A stretch of 12,416 nucleotides of DNA, taken from the NCBI GenBank assembly GCA_018895795.1, contig JAHINZ010000360.1:1-12416 (forward strand), read 5' to 3'. Source of the stretch: Alphaproteobacteria bacterium. Its GTDB lineage: Bacteria; Pseudomonadota; Alphaproteobacteria; Caulobacterales; Caulobacteraceae. The notes under the pieces were generated by a model. The model was not told the origin of the DNA, ran no database searches, and was given only the letters and a program-made list of their open reading frames with translations. The position numbers were made by a program, and so were the translations under genes. Shown here piece by piece: positions 1 to 8,028 of this stretch; the first letter of the stretch is position 1, and the number at the start of each line of letters is the position of its first letter.

Positions 1-103
1 CCCCCTCTGGGGGAGCTGTCGCGGAGCGACTGAGGGGGACTTCGCGGCCCATGCGGAGCTGCCCCCTCCGGCCCTCTGGGCCACCTCCCCCGAAGGGGAG
101 GAT
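1..103. repeat. Cluster of short intergenic inverted repeats
   Basis: This non-coding stretch is made of nested palindromes. A CCCCCT arm at 1-6 pairs with AGGGGG near 33-38, with an inner GTCGC/GCGAC hairpin between them. A GGCCC-TCT-GGGCC hairpin lies near 72-84. A CCTCCCC/GGGGAGG hairpin with a CGAA loop lies near 86-103. This resembles the multicopy palindromic intergenic repeats common in Caulobacter genomes. The family assignment is from memory of their general look, not from a search. The repeat may act as a transcription terminator for whatever lies to the left. It continues to the left edge, so its true end is unknown. Confidence 0.55.
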
Positions 104-154
104 CTAAGCCTGCCCCTCCGCCTTAATCCCCTCGCGGATCTTCGCCACGCAGAC

Positions 155-172
155 GTCCACCGGGCGGTGGAC
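155..172. repeat. 18-bp inverted repeat upstream of hisI
   Basis: GTCCACCG at 155-162 and CGGTGGAC at 165-172 form a perfect 8-bp inverted repeat with a 2-base centre, about 30 bases before the hisI start codon. It could be a protein-binding dyad or a small hairpin in the leader. The sequence is also open on the minus strand as part of a 33-codon frame, so coincidence cannot be excluded. Confidence 0.35.
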
Positions 173-203
173 CCGTACGCCCTTTCGGCGCCATAAAAAA
201 CGC

Positions 204-602
204 ATGAGCACGCCCCTGTTTCCGCACGCCCCCGACAAGCACGCCCTCGAACGTGGCGACCGGCTGGCCCCGCGCTTCAATGCCGATGGCCTGGTGGTCG
301 CCGTGGCCCAGCACGCCGACACCGGCGAGATCCTGATGCTGGCCTGGATGAACGACGAGGCGCTGAAGCTGACCGTCGACACCGGCGTCGCCCACTATTT
401 CAGTCGCTCGCGCCAGGAACTCTGGAAGAAGGGCGAGACCAGCGGCCAACTTCAATTGGTCGAGGAACTGCGGGTGGATTGCGACCAGGACGCCGTGCTG
501 ATCAAGGTCCGGCCGCAGGGCGACGGCGGCGCCTGCCACGTCGGCTTCCGCTCGTGCTTCTACCGCGTGATGGAGGACGGCAAGCTGGTCGAACGCGACT
601 GA
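204..602 (+). CDS. hisI: Phosphoribosyl-AMP cyclohydrolase (HisI)
   Basis: This 132-residue cytoplasmic enzyme opens the adenine ring of phosphoribosyl-AMP, the third step of histidine synthesis. The family signatures are complete: WKKGETSG at residues 74-81; DCDQD at 92-96, which supplies the magnesium-site aspartates and zinc ligand Cys93; and CHVGFRSCFYR at 111-121 with Cys111 and Cys118, the other two expected zinc ligands. The protein is a free-standing HisI without a fused HisE pyrophosphatase domain, as is usual in alphaproteobacteria. No other his gene is in the window. The ATG at 204 gives the normal family length, but no Shine-Dalgarno sequence precedes it, only an A-rich ATAAAAAACGC, so the transcript may be leaderless or weakly initiated. 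Its last 43 bases overlap the 3' end of the convergent acyltransferase gene. Confidence 0.96.
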   Translation: MSTPLFPHAPDKHALERGDRLAPRFNADGLVVAVAQHADTGEILMLAWMNDEALKLTVDTGVAHYFSRSRQELWKKGETSGQLQLVEELRVDCDQDAVLIKVRPQGDGGACHVGFRSCFYRVMEDGKLVERD

Positions 603-1618
603 GCGCCGACGTCGCGCAGCCGCCGGGCGGCCCAGGGCTCGAACCAGCGATGCGCCGCGATCGCCGCGGCTAGGGCTAAAGTCAGGGCCGTCACGCCGAT
701 CGCGATCTTTGGAGCGCCAGGCAAGGCGCCGCGCGCCGCGATCTCCCTGGCCGCCAACAGGATCGGAATGTGCAAGGCGTAGAGGGCGTAAGAGATCGCC
801 GCCAGCCGATCCAGCAGCGACCGCGAGCGTCCCACCGCGGCTCGCGCCGCCGAGCCGACCAGCAGGGGGAAGACGATCAGGACGGCCAACAGGTCGAACG
901 GCGCCCGCCCCGTCTCGGGGATCGACGCGGTCAGAATCGCCGCGACAAGGGCCAGATTGACCCAGATCGGCAGGACCGGAATCGTCAACCGCCCGGCGTC
1001 GAACAGCCGGGCCAGCATCACGCCGGCGAAAAAGCCGAAGACCACCCGGGGCGCGCCGCCCCACCAGTCCGTGGCATAGGGCCCCAGCGAACCCGTCCCG
1101 AAGCGCAGCGCCAGGATCGCATGCAGGACGCCGCCCGCCGCGGTCAGCACGATCAGCCGCCGGAAGGTCAGCCACCGCCCGATGACGGCATAGACCAGGT
1201 TCGCCGCTAACTCCCAGAGCAGCGACCACTGCGGGCCGTTCAGCGGAAAGACATCGCCGCCGCCGGTGAAGGGGATGAACAGGAGCGCCAGGCTCAGCAG
1301 GATCGCGATCGTCGCGGGATCCCTGCCGCGGACCAGCAGCAGGGTCGCGCCGACCGCCATGCCCAACAGCACCATGGGGTAGAGACGGATCAGCCGGCGA
1401 CGCATGAAGTCTCGCCCCCCGCCGATCGCCAACTGGGCGTCATGGGCCCGGGCCAGGACGAACCCGCTGATCACGAAGAACAGGTCCACCGCCAGATAGC
1501 CATGGCCCAGAGCGGCGGTCGGCAGCACCAGGCCGCGCGCATGGAACAGCAGCACCATCACGGCGGCCAGGCCGCGCAGGGCGTCCAGGCCGGGGATGCG
1601 GTCGCGGCTTGCGGTCAT
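560..1618 (-). CDS. Acyltransferase family 3 membrane protein (OafA/YrhL-like)
   Basis: This is a 352-residue multi-pass inner-membrane protein of acyltransferase family 3, whose members move acyl groups such as acetyl onto cell-surface sugars or other exported molecules. The N-terminal hallmark GLDALRGLAAVMVLLFH at residues 10-26 ends in the conserved His26. GYLAVDLFFVISGF at 40-53 and the arginine-rich FMRRRLIRLYP at 71-81 follow. WSLLWEL at 131-137 and a chain of hydrophobic segments run to about residue 325, with WFEP at 325-328 near the end. The ATG at 1618 was chosen because the family motif starts about ten residues later; the frame stays open to 1882, but that extension overlaps the divergent LysE gene and has no family-like sequence. 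The substrate cannot be told from sequence, and no polysaccharide gene lies alongside. The 3' end overlaps hisI by 43 bases. Confidence 0.88.
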   Translation of the reverse strand: MTASRDRIPGLDALRGLAAVMVLLFHARGLVLPTAALGHGYLAVDLFFVISGFVLARAHDAQLAIGGGRDFMRRRLIRLYPMVLLGMAVGATLLLVRGRDPATIAILLSLALLFIPFTGGGDVFPLNGPQWSLLWELAANLVYAVIGRWLTFRRLIVLTAAGGVLHAILALRFGTGSLGPYATDWWGGAPRVVFGFFAGVMLARLFDAGRLTIPVLPIWVNLALVAAILTASIPETGRAPFDLLAVLIVFPLLVGSAARAAVGRSRSLLDRLAAISYALYALHIPILLAAREIAARGALPGAPKIAIGVTALTLALAAAIAAHRWFEPWAARRLRDVGAQSRSTSLPSSITR

Positions 1619-1673
1619 GCGCTCAACCGACCATGAATTGATTGATAAACGCCCCTCGAAAGGCCGTCGTCGC

Positions 1674-2300
1674 ATGAACACGCCGCAAGCCCTGCTGGCC
1701 TTCAGTCTCGCCGCGGGCCTGCTGACCCTCACGCCGGGCCTCGACACCGCCCTGGTGCTGCGCACCGCCGCCACCCAGGGTCCGCGCCGCGCGTTCGCGG
1801 CGGCGGTGGGCATCGGGACGGGTTGCCTGGTCTGGGGCGTGGCGGCCGCCGTCGGGGCCGGCGCGCTGCTGACCGCCTCCACCCTCGCCTATACCGCCCT
1901 GAAATGGGCCGGCGCCGCCTATCTGGTCTGGATGGGCCTGAAGATGATCGCCAAGCCGCGCGACCGTTTCGAGCCCGGCGCCGTCGCCCCCACCGGCGGC
2001 GGCGTGGCCGGGTCGTTGCGGCGAGGCCTGCTGACCAACCTGCTCAACCCCAAGGTCGGGGTGTTCTACATCTCGTTCCTGCCGCAGTTCGTGCCGACCG
2101 GCGCCCATCCGGCCAGCTTCGGCGTGCTGCTGGCCGGGATCCACGTGGTGATGGGCCTGGCCTGGGCCGGGCTGCTGATCGCCGCCACCACGCCCCTGGC
2201 CGGCCTGCTGCGCAAGGCCTCGGTGATCCGGGGACTGGACCGGATCACCGGCGGCGTCTTCATCGCCTTTGGTCTGCGCCTGGCGCTGGACCGGCGTTAG
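1674..2300 (+). CDS. LysE/RhtB-family amino-acid exporter
   Basis: This 208-residue inner-membrane protein is of the LysE family, which exports amino acids and related small molecules using the membrane potential. The family start is clear: a hydrophobic segment, then LTPGLDTALVLRTAATQG at residues 18-35, a glycine-rich second segment (GIGTGCLVWGVAAAVGAGALL), and AAYLVWMGLKMI near 83-94. The second hallmark, LLTNLLNPKVGVFYISFLPQF at about 122-142, is also present, followed by two more membrane segments. The length equals the family norm. The ATG at 1674 follows GAAAGG (1658-1663), and a longer upstream reading (from 1596) would run into the acyltransferase gene. The 55-base gap to the divergent acyltransferase start must hold both promoters. 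The substrate is unknown; threonine or homoserine lactone names would be guesses. The stop codon overlaps that of the convergent phoD-type gene. Confidence 0.92.
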   Translation: MNTPQALLAFSLAAGLLTLTPGLDTALVLRTAATQGPRRAFAAAVGIGTGCLVWGVAAAVGAGALLTASTLAYTALKWAGAAYLVWMGLKMIAKPRDRFEPGAVAPTGGGVAGSLRRGLLTNLLNPKVGVFYISFLPQFVPTGAHPASFGVLLAGIHVVMGLAWAGLLIAATTPLAGLLRKASVIRGLDRITGGVFIAFGLRLALDRR

Positions 2301-4015
2301 GCCTCGGCTAGCGCCTCGACGCCGCCGCCCTTCGTGGGGGTGACCACGAAGCGCTTGAGCACGCGGGTGGTGTAGGCCTTGTCGACGATGGTCGAGACCG
2401 CGATCATCTCGCCGGTGGCCCGGCCGTGTTCGAGGGTCAGCAGCACAAAGCCCTTGGCGGCGGGGTCGGTATAGACGACCTCCTTGTTGCGCTCGGCGAA
2501 CGCCTCGCCCAGCGGCAGGCCGGGCAGGATGTCGCCGTAGCCGGGCGAGGTGATCCCCGTCACGCCCAGCTCGGCGGCCACGCGACGCGCGCCCGAGGCG
2601 TCAAACAGCTCATTGGCCCAGAACGAGTGGCTGTCGCCCGACAGGACGATCGGATTGGCGCCGGAGGCCTTGAACAGATCGTACAGCCGCTCGCGATCAG
2701 CCGGATAACCGTCCCAGGAGTCGAGATTGTAGGGCAGACCGATTTCGGACAGCGCCACGCCCTGCTTGAGGCGACCCCGGATGTATTCCGGGAGCTTGGC
2801 GAGGGTGGCGTCGAACTTCTCGGGACCCATGACCTTGAGCAGATTGGGTCCGGCGATCCGCGCCATCACCACCTGATTGCCCAGCACCTGCCAGGCGCTG
2901 GCGGATTTGACCGAGGCGCTCAGCTGGTCGGCCAGCCAGGCGCTTTGCGCCTCGCCCAGCAGACGGCGGTCGGGCGCGTTCCACTTGGCCATGAACGCCT
3001 TCACGTCGGGCTTGCCGTCGACCATCGGCAGGTCGTGGGCATAGTCCAGTTGCTCGGAGCGGGCCGTCAGCCGGGTCTCGGTCATCAGCAGGGTGGCGAC
3101 GTCGCCGAACTGGAAGCCGCGCCAGCTGCTTTCGACCAGGGCCCCGGCCGCCGGTTCGCGGATCGGCATCCACTCGTAATAGGCCTTCAGGGCCGCGGCC
3201 TTGCGCGTGGCCCAGTCGCCCTCGCCGCCCTTGGCGATGTCGCCGGGCGTGTGGTTTTCGGCCCCGCCCTGCCAGCTGTCATTGGCGGTTTCGTGATCGT
3301 CCCAGACCACGATCCAGGGCGCGCGCGCATGGGCGGCCTGCAGGTGCGGGTCGGTCTTGTAGAGGGCATGACGGCGGCGATAGTCGTCCAGCGTGATGAT
3401 CTCATGCACAGGATCGGGCCTGCGCTGGGCCGCGACCGGCGAATTCATGCCGTAGTCGCCCGGCGCGCCGCCATATTCGTAGATATAGTCGCCCAGGTGC
3501 AGCACGGCGTCGACGCGCGGCAGCTTGGCGATGGCGTCATAGGCGTTGAAATAGCCGTTGGGATAAAGCGAGCACGAGGCCACGGCCAGGACCGCGTCCT
3601 TGGTCGGCCCCACCGGCAGGGTGCGCGTACGGCCGACCGGCGAGGTCACGCCGTTGGCCTTGAAACGATACCAATAGTCCGTTCCAGGCTTCAGCACCTT
3701 GCCGCTCAGATCGTATTTGACCGTGAAGTCGCGCGCGCCGGTGGTCGACAGCTTGGCCGCGGTATGGACGAGGGCCTTGAAGGCCGGATCCGCCGCCACC
3801 TCGAGGGTCAGGCCGACCTCGCCCTGAGCATCGGCGGGCGGGGTCACCCGGGTCCAGAAGATCGCGCCGGTCGGGGTAGGGTCGCCGCTGGCCACGCCAT
3901 GATCGAAGCTCACCGCCCCCTTGAAGGCCTGGGTCCGCGCCACCGCGCCGGTGCCGACCCCGGCCGCGCCGCCAAGGCCCAGGAACGCCAGCGCTTTGCG
4001 ACGATCGATCTTCAT
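2297..4015 (-). CDS. phoD: PhoD-type alkaline phosphatase/phosphodiesterase, Tat-exported
   Basis: This 572-residue secreted phosphatase should release phosphate from organic phosphoesters outside the cytoplasm. Residues 1-27 form a twin-arginine signal (RRKALAFLGLGG, then GAVA), fitting PhoD enzymes that fold with their metals before export. A PhoD N-terminal beta domain follows at about 34-133 (GVASGDPTPTGAIFWTRVTP). The catalytic part has ASC at 146-148, GDYIYE at 175-180, WDDHETAND at 238-246 and GDSHSFWAN at 460-468, which match the iron/calcium-binding blocks of the family. The ATG at 4015 sits directly before the signal; an in-frame upstream start at 4078 would put 21 unrelated residues ahead of the RR motif. 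The gene is divergent from the small ferritin gene. No clear Pho box was found in the 77-base gap. Its TAA stop shares bases with the stop of the convergent exporter gene. Confidence 0.94.
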   Translation of the reverse strand: MKIDRRKALAFLGLGGAAGVGTGAVARTQAFKGAVSFDHGVASGDPTPTGAIFWTRVTPPADAQGEVGLTLEVAADPAFKALVHTAAKLSTTGARDFTVKYDLSGKVLKPGTDYWYRFKANGVTSPVGRTRTLPVGPTKDAVLAVASCSLYPNGYFNAYDAIAKLPRVDAVLHLGDYIYEYGGAPGDYGMNSPVAAQRRPDPVHEIITLDDYRRRHALYKTDPHLQAAHARAPWIVVWDDHETANDSWQGGAENHTPGDIAKGGEGDWATRKAAALKAYYEWMPIREPAAGALVESSWRGFQFGDVATLLMTETRLTARSEQLDYAHDLPMVDGKPDVKAFMAKWNAPDRRLLGEAQSAWLADQLSASVKSASAWQVLGNQVVMARIAGPNLLKVMGPEKFDATLAKLPEYIRGRLKQGVALSEIGLPYNLDSWDGYPADRERLYDLFKASGANPIVLSGDSHSFWANELFDASGARRVAAELGVTGITSPGYGDILPGLPLGEAFAERNKEVVYTDPAAKGFVLLTLEHGRATGEMIAVSTIVDKAYTTRVLKRFVVTPTKGGGVEALAEA

Positions 4016-4092
4016 TGAAATTATCCCCAAAAATGACGGCGCCGCTTCGGCGTCTCGTGCGTTAACGCCAGACCACAACAGGAAGATGACGC

Positions 4093-4404
4093 ATGTCGAG
4101 TGAAGGCCTTCACGTTCCGCGTGAAAAACTAAGCCGAAAGACCCTCAACCGCCACTATGCGATCACCTCGCTGATCGAGGAATTCGAAGCGGTCGACTGG
4201 TATCGTCAGCGCGCGGATGACTGCGACGACGCCGATCTGAAAAAGATCCTGCTGCACAACGCCCGCGAGGAGCTCGAGCACGCCGCCATGGTGTTGGAGT
4301 GGCTGCGCCGCAACGATCCCGAGACCGACGAACAGCTGAAGGAATACCTGTTCAAGGACGGCTCGATCACCGGCCATGAGGAACAGGCGACGGGCGACGA
4401 ATAG
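4093..4404 (+). CDS. Encapsulin-type ferritin-like protein (EncFtn family), no targeting tail
   Basis: This 103-residue protein resembles encapsulated ferritins such as that of Rhodospirillum rubrum, half-size ferritins that form a ferroxidase centre between two subunits. NRHYAITSLIEEFEAVDWYRQR at residues 19-40 and HNAREELEHAAMVLEWLRRND at 55-75 form the two expected antiparallel helices. Glu30, Glu60 and His63 fall where the ferroxidase ligands of the R. rubrum protein lie, and Trp36-Tyr37 match its conserved WY pair. EYLFKDGSIT at 84-93 matches the third short helix. The protein then stops within ten residues, lacking the C-terminal extension that directs such cargo into an encapsulin shell. 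No shell gene is in the window. The ATG at 4093 has a good AGGAAG (4080-4085) seven bases upstream. It probably oxidises iron in the cytoplasm; whether it is encapsulated is open. Confidence 0.88.
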   Translation: MSSEGLHVPREKLSRKTLNRHYAITSLIEEFEAVDWYRQRADDCDDADLKKILLHNAREELEHAAMVLEWLRRNDPETDEQLKEYLFKDGSITGHEEQATGDE

Positions 4405-4427
4405 ACCAGGCCCGCCGGGAAGAGCTG

Positions 4428-4456
4428 TCGCGGAACGGCCAAAGACCGTTCCGCGA
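4428..4456. terminator. Hairpin between convergent genes, probable bidirectional terminator
   Basis: TCGCGGAACGG at 4428-4438 and CCGTTCCGCGA at 4446-4456 make a perfect 11-bp stem with a 7-base loop. It sits in the 59-base gap between the ferritin stop and the receptor stop, which are convergent. Neither side has a clear T-run, so termination would rely on the stem alone or on Rho. Confidence 0.6.
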
Positions 4457-4463
4457 TGGAAGC

Positions 4464-6815
4464 CTAGTGCTTGATCGACACCGAGACGCCCACATAGCGC
4501 GGCTCGCCGGCGATGAAGGTGGGGATGCCGAAGGCGTCGCCCGTATTGCCGGCGTCCTTGATGTACTTCTGCTCGAGCAGATTGCTGGCGAACAGCTCGA
4601 ACTTCAGCGCCGAGTTGTCGGGCTGGTAGCCGACGCGCAGGTTCAGCAGGCCATAGGCGGCCTGCTTCTCATCCTGGATCACGTCGCCGGTCGTCTGCAG
4701 ATCGGCCCGGTCGTTATTGTTGTCGAAGAACACTTCCGACTGCCAGGTATAGGTCGGGGTGACCGTGAAGCGGCCGACCGGCGAGCCGAAGCTGACATTG
4801 GCGCCCAGTGACAGGCTGTTGTCCGGCGACAGACGGAAACGGTTGTTCTTGAACAGGCCGTTGCCGAACCGGGCGTGGCTGTAGGCATAGGTGCCAAAGA
4901 TGCTGGCGTTGGCGCTGATCTGCAGGGTCGATTGACCCTCGAAGCCCGTCGCCGAGGCCTCGCCGGCATTGGTCGAGATGATCTGACCGCTGGCCGTGCG
5001 GATCGAGGTCTGGAAGTTCTTGTAGTCATAACGATAGATCGCGCCGTCCAGGGTCAGGCGGCGATCGAAGAAGGCGCCCTTGGCGCCGGTCTCGTAGGAG
5101 ATGACCTCCTCGGCCGGGATCGCGCTGAAGCGCACCGCGCCGCCCGGCGTGGCCGGGGTGCCGCCGCCGACGACCTTGGGACGACGGCCGGTCGCCACCG
5201 AGGCATAGAGGTTGGCGTTCGAGGTCACGGCGTAACGGCCGACGACGCGGTAGGTCACGCCACTGTCGGTGAAGCTGCGATATTCCGGCAGGCCGCCCTT
5301 GGTGGGTTGGACAAACAGGCCGCGCGCCACCGTCGCCGTGCTGCCGCCCAGCACCGAGCCGCCGTTCAGCAGTTGCGAGGCATAGCCGCTTTCCTTGTCG
5401 TCATAGGTGTAGCGCAGGCCGGCGGCCAGCTCGAGCTTGTCGGTGGCCTTCCACGTCACGTCGGCATAGGCGTCATAGGACTTGGTCTTGCCGTAGTTGG
5501 TGTAGCTTTCCAGATGCTGGCTCTTGAACGGCGCGAAGGCGGGAATCGCGTTGATGGTGTCCAGGCCCGCCACGTTCGGGGCCTTGAACAGACCGCCCAG
5601 ACCATTGAGGCGCGCCGCATAGGCTCGTTCGTTGAACAGCAGCGGCACCCGCTGCGTACCGTCTTCCCAGAAATAGCTCAGGCCGCCGAACGCCGAGATC
5701 TTGCCGCCGGCGTCATAGTTCAGGCGCAGGTCCTGGCTGGCGGACTTGCCCTGGGCGTCTTCGGCGAAGGTGAACAGCGGCAGGGAGAAGCCGTCGGCGT
5801 CAAACACTTCCTCGCCCGCGAACCGGCGGAAGGCGGTGGTCGAGGCCAGCGAGAAGCTGTCGCTGAGCTTGTAGCTGGCCAGGGCCGTGGCGCTGAACAC
5901 GTCGCGCTCCAGGCCCAGCTTCTGATTGTTTTCGAAGCCCGCGACGCTGGTCAGGGCGGCGCCGGAATTGCGGCCCAGATCGCCCAGCACCTTGCCGGTG
6001 TTGGGATCGGTCGGCAGATAGGTCAGCGACTTGAACGAGGTGCCCGAGGGCGCGTCGTTTTGATAGTTGATCAGCAGGTCGGTGTTGAGGCGGTCATTGG
6101 GACGCCAATTGACCGCCAGACGCACGGCCGCCGTATCGGTGGAGTTGAAGTCTTCGCCGCCCAGCAGGTTCTTGACGTAGCCGTCGCGGTGCTTGACCCG
6201 GCCCGCCAGGCGCACCGACACGGTGTCGCTGACCGGGGCGTTGACCATGCCTTCGGCGAGCCAATAGCCGAAATTGCCGGCCTCGAGCTTGGCCGAGGTC
6301 GCGAACTCGGGACGCGCCTTGGCCTGGATGATGTTGACCGCGCCGATCAGCGCGCCGCGACCATAAAGGGTCGATTGCGGGCCCTTGGCCACTTCGACGC
6401 GCTCCAGATCGAACAGCTCGATATAGGAGCCGCGCGATTTTGAGATCGACACGCCGTCCTGATAGACCGAGACGCGCGGCTCGTTGGTGGCCTCGCCCGA
6501 GTCCGAGGTGATGCCGCGCATCACGAAGCCGGGATTGTTGGGCGACTGGTTCTGCACCTCGAAGCCGGGCACGAACAGCGACAGCTCCTCGAACTCCTGG
6601 ATGCCCAGGGTGTCCAGCATGGCGCCCGAATAGGCGGTCAGGGCGACGGGAACGTCGATCACCTTCTGCTCGCGCTTCTGGGCGGTCACGATCAGTTGCT
6701 CGACCTGGACGCCGTCGGCGGGCGCATCGGCCTCGGCGGCGAAGGCGGCGGACGCCACGGTGAGGGCCAGCGCGCTGGCCGCGGACATGAGCAAGGTGGT
6801 GTGGATCGAACGCAT
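4464..6815 (-). CDS. TonB-dependent outer-membrane receptor
   Basis: This 783-residue outer-membrane protein takes up a scarce nutrient using TonB energy. Residues 1-26 are a signal peptide ending AFA. A TonB box (EQLIVTAQKREQ, 39-50) is followed by a plug domain to about residue 170, with the family motif LFDLERVEVAKGPQSTLYGR at 134-153. The rest is a beta-barrel with many alternating aromatic strands and long loops. The substrate cannot be read from sequence; iron chelates, vitamin B12 and sugars are all handled by such receptors in Caulobacterales. No TonB/ExbB, transporter or sigma/anti-sigma gene is adjacent. The ATG at 6815 is well supported by the AAGGGGAT Shine-Dalgarno (plus-strand 6821-6828). 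The final residues are VSIKH, so it lacks the usual C-terminal aromatic residue of barrel proteins. It is divergent from rluD. Confidence 0.94.
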   Translation of the reverse strand: MRSIHTTLLMSAASALALTVASAAFAAEADAPADGVQVEQLIVTAQKREQKVIDVPVALTAYSGAMLDTLGIQEFEELSLFVPGFEVQNQSPNNPGFVMRGITSDSGEATNEPRVSVYQDGVSISKSRGSYIELFDLERVEVAKGPQSTLYGRGALIGAVNIIQAKARPEFATSAKLEAGNFGYWLAEGMVNAPVSDTVSVRLAGRVKHRDGYVKNLLGGEDFNSTDTAAVRLAVNWRPNDRLNTDLLINYQNDAPSGTSFKSLTYLPTDPNTGKVLGDLGRNSGAALTSVAGFENNQKLGLERDVFSATALASYKLSDSFSLASTTAFRRFAGEEVFDADGFSLPLFTFAEDAQGKSASQDLRLNYDAGGKISAFGGLSYFWEDGTQRVPLLFNERAYAARLNGLGGLFKAPNVAGLDTINAIPAFAPFKSQHLESYTNYGKTKSYDAYADVTWKATDKLELAAGLRYTYDDKESGYASQLLNGGSVLGGSTATVARGLFVQPTKGGLPEYRSFTDSGVTYRVVGRYAVTSNANLYASVATGRRPKVVGGGTPATPGGAVRFSAIPAEEVISYETGAKGAFFDRRLTLDGAIYRYDYKNFQTSIRTASGQIISTNAGEASATGFEGQSTLQISANASIFGTYAYSHARFGNGLFKNNRFRLSPDNSLSLGANVSFGSPVGRFTVTPTYTWQSEVFFDNNNDRADLQTTGDVIQDEKQAAYGLLNLRVGYQPDNSALKFELFASNLLEQKYIKDAGNTGDAFGIPTFIAGEPRYVGVSVSIKH

Positions 6816-6875
6816 CGACTATCCCCTTAGACGACTACAAAACTAGAGCTGGGCCGTTAGGGTCGGGCCATGTCC

Positions 6876-6885
6876 GTCGCGCGAC
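6876..6885. promoter_or_regulatory. Small palindrome in the divergent receptor/rluD promoter region
   Basis: GTCGCGCGAC is a perfect 10-bp palindrome in the 98-base gap between the divergent starts at 6815 and 6914. It could be an operator for either gene. In GC-rich DNA such short palindromes also occur by chance, and no known regulator consensus was recognised. Confidence 0.2.
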
Positions 6886-6913
6886 AGCTTTGTAACGGAG
6901 CCGTGAAACCCCC

Positions 6914-7933
<1,020 letters not shown>

Positions 7934-7945
7934 CCCTGCCGGCTC

Positions 7946-7975
7946 TTGCGGCCCCGAAACAATCGCGCCCTAATT
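7946..7975 (+). promoter_or_regulatory. Candidate promoter for the secreted protein gene
   Basis: TTGCGG at 7946-7951 and CCTAAT/CTAATT at 7969-7975 are spaced by 17-18 bases, a plausible housekeeping sigma pair for this group. It lies about 55 bases before the start codon of the next gene. The match is moderate and no transcript start is known. Confidence 0.35.
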
Positions 7976-8028
7976 CGGCTGGCGGCACGCCCTAGGTTTA
8001 AGGCCAAGCTGGTTCCAGGAAGGCCCCG

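Noticed and set aside
123..1229. Minus-strand open frame of 368 codons across hisI and the acyltransferase
   Set aside because: It is out of frame with both real genes and is Arg/Gly/Ala-rich with no motif.
1619..1882. N-terminal extension of the acyltransferase frame
   Set aside because: The 88 extra residues overlap the exporter gene, look like a Pro/Ala/Arg-rich shadow and come before the normal family start.
2426..4018. Long plus-strand open frame of 530 codons
   Set aside because: It is the antisense of the clear PhoD-type gene, has His/Gln/Arg/Gly-rich composition typical of shadows in GC-rich DNA, and has no recognisable domain.
4875..6443. Long plus-strand open frame of 522 codons
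   Set aside because: Antisense of the TonB receptor, with repetitive VGVGG-type composition and no family match; GC-rich genes often leave such open frames on the other strand.
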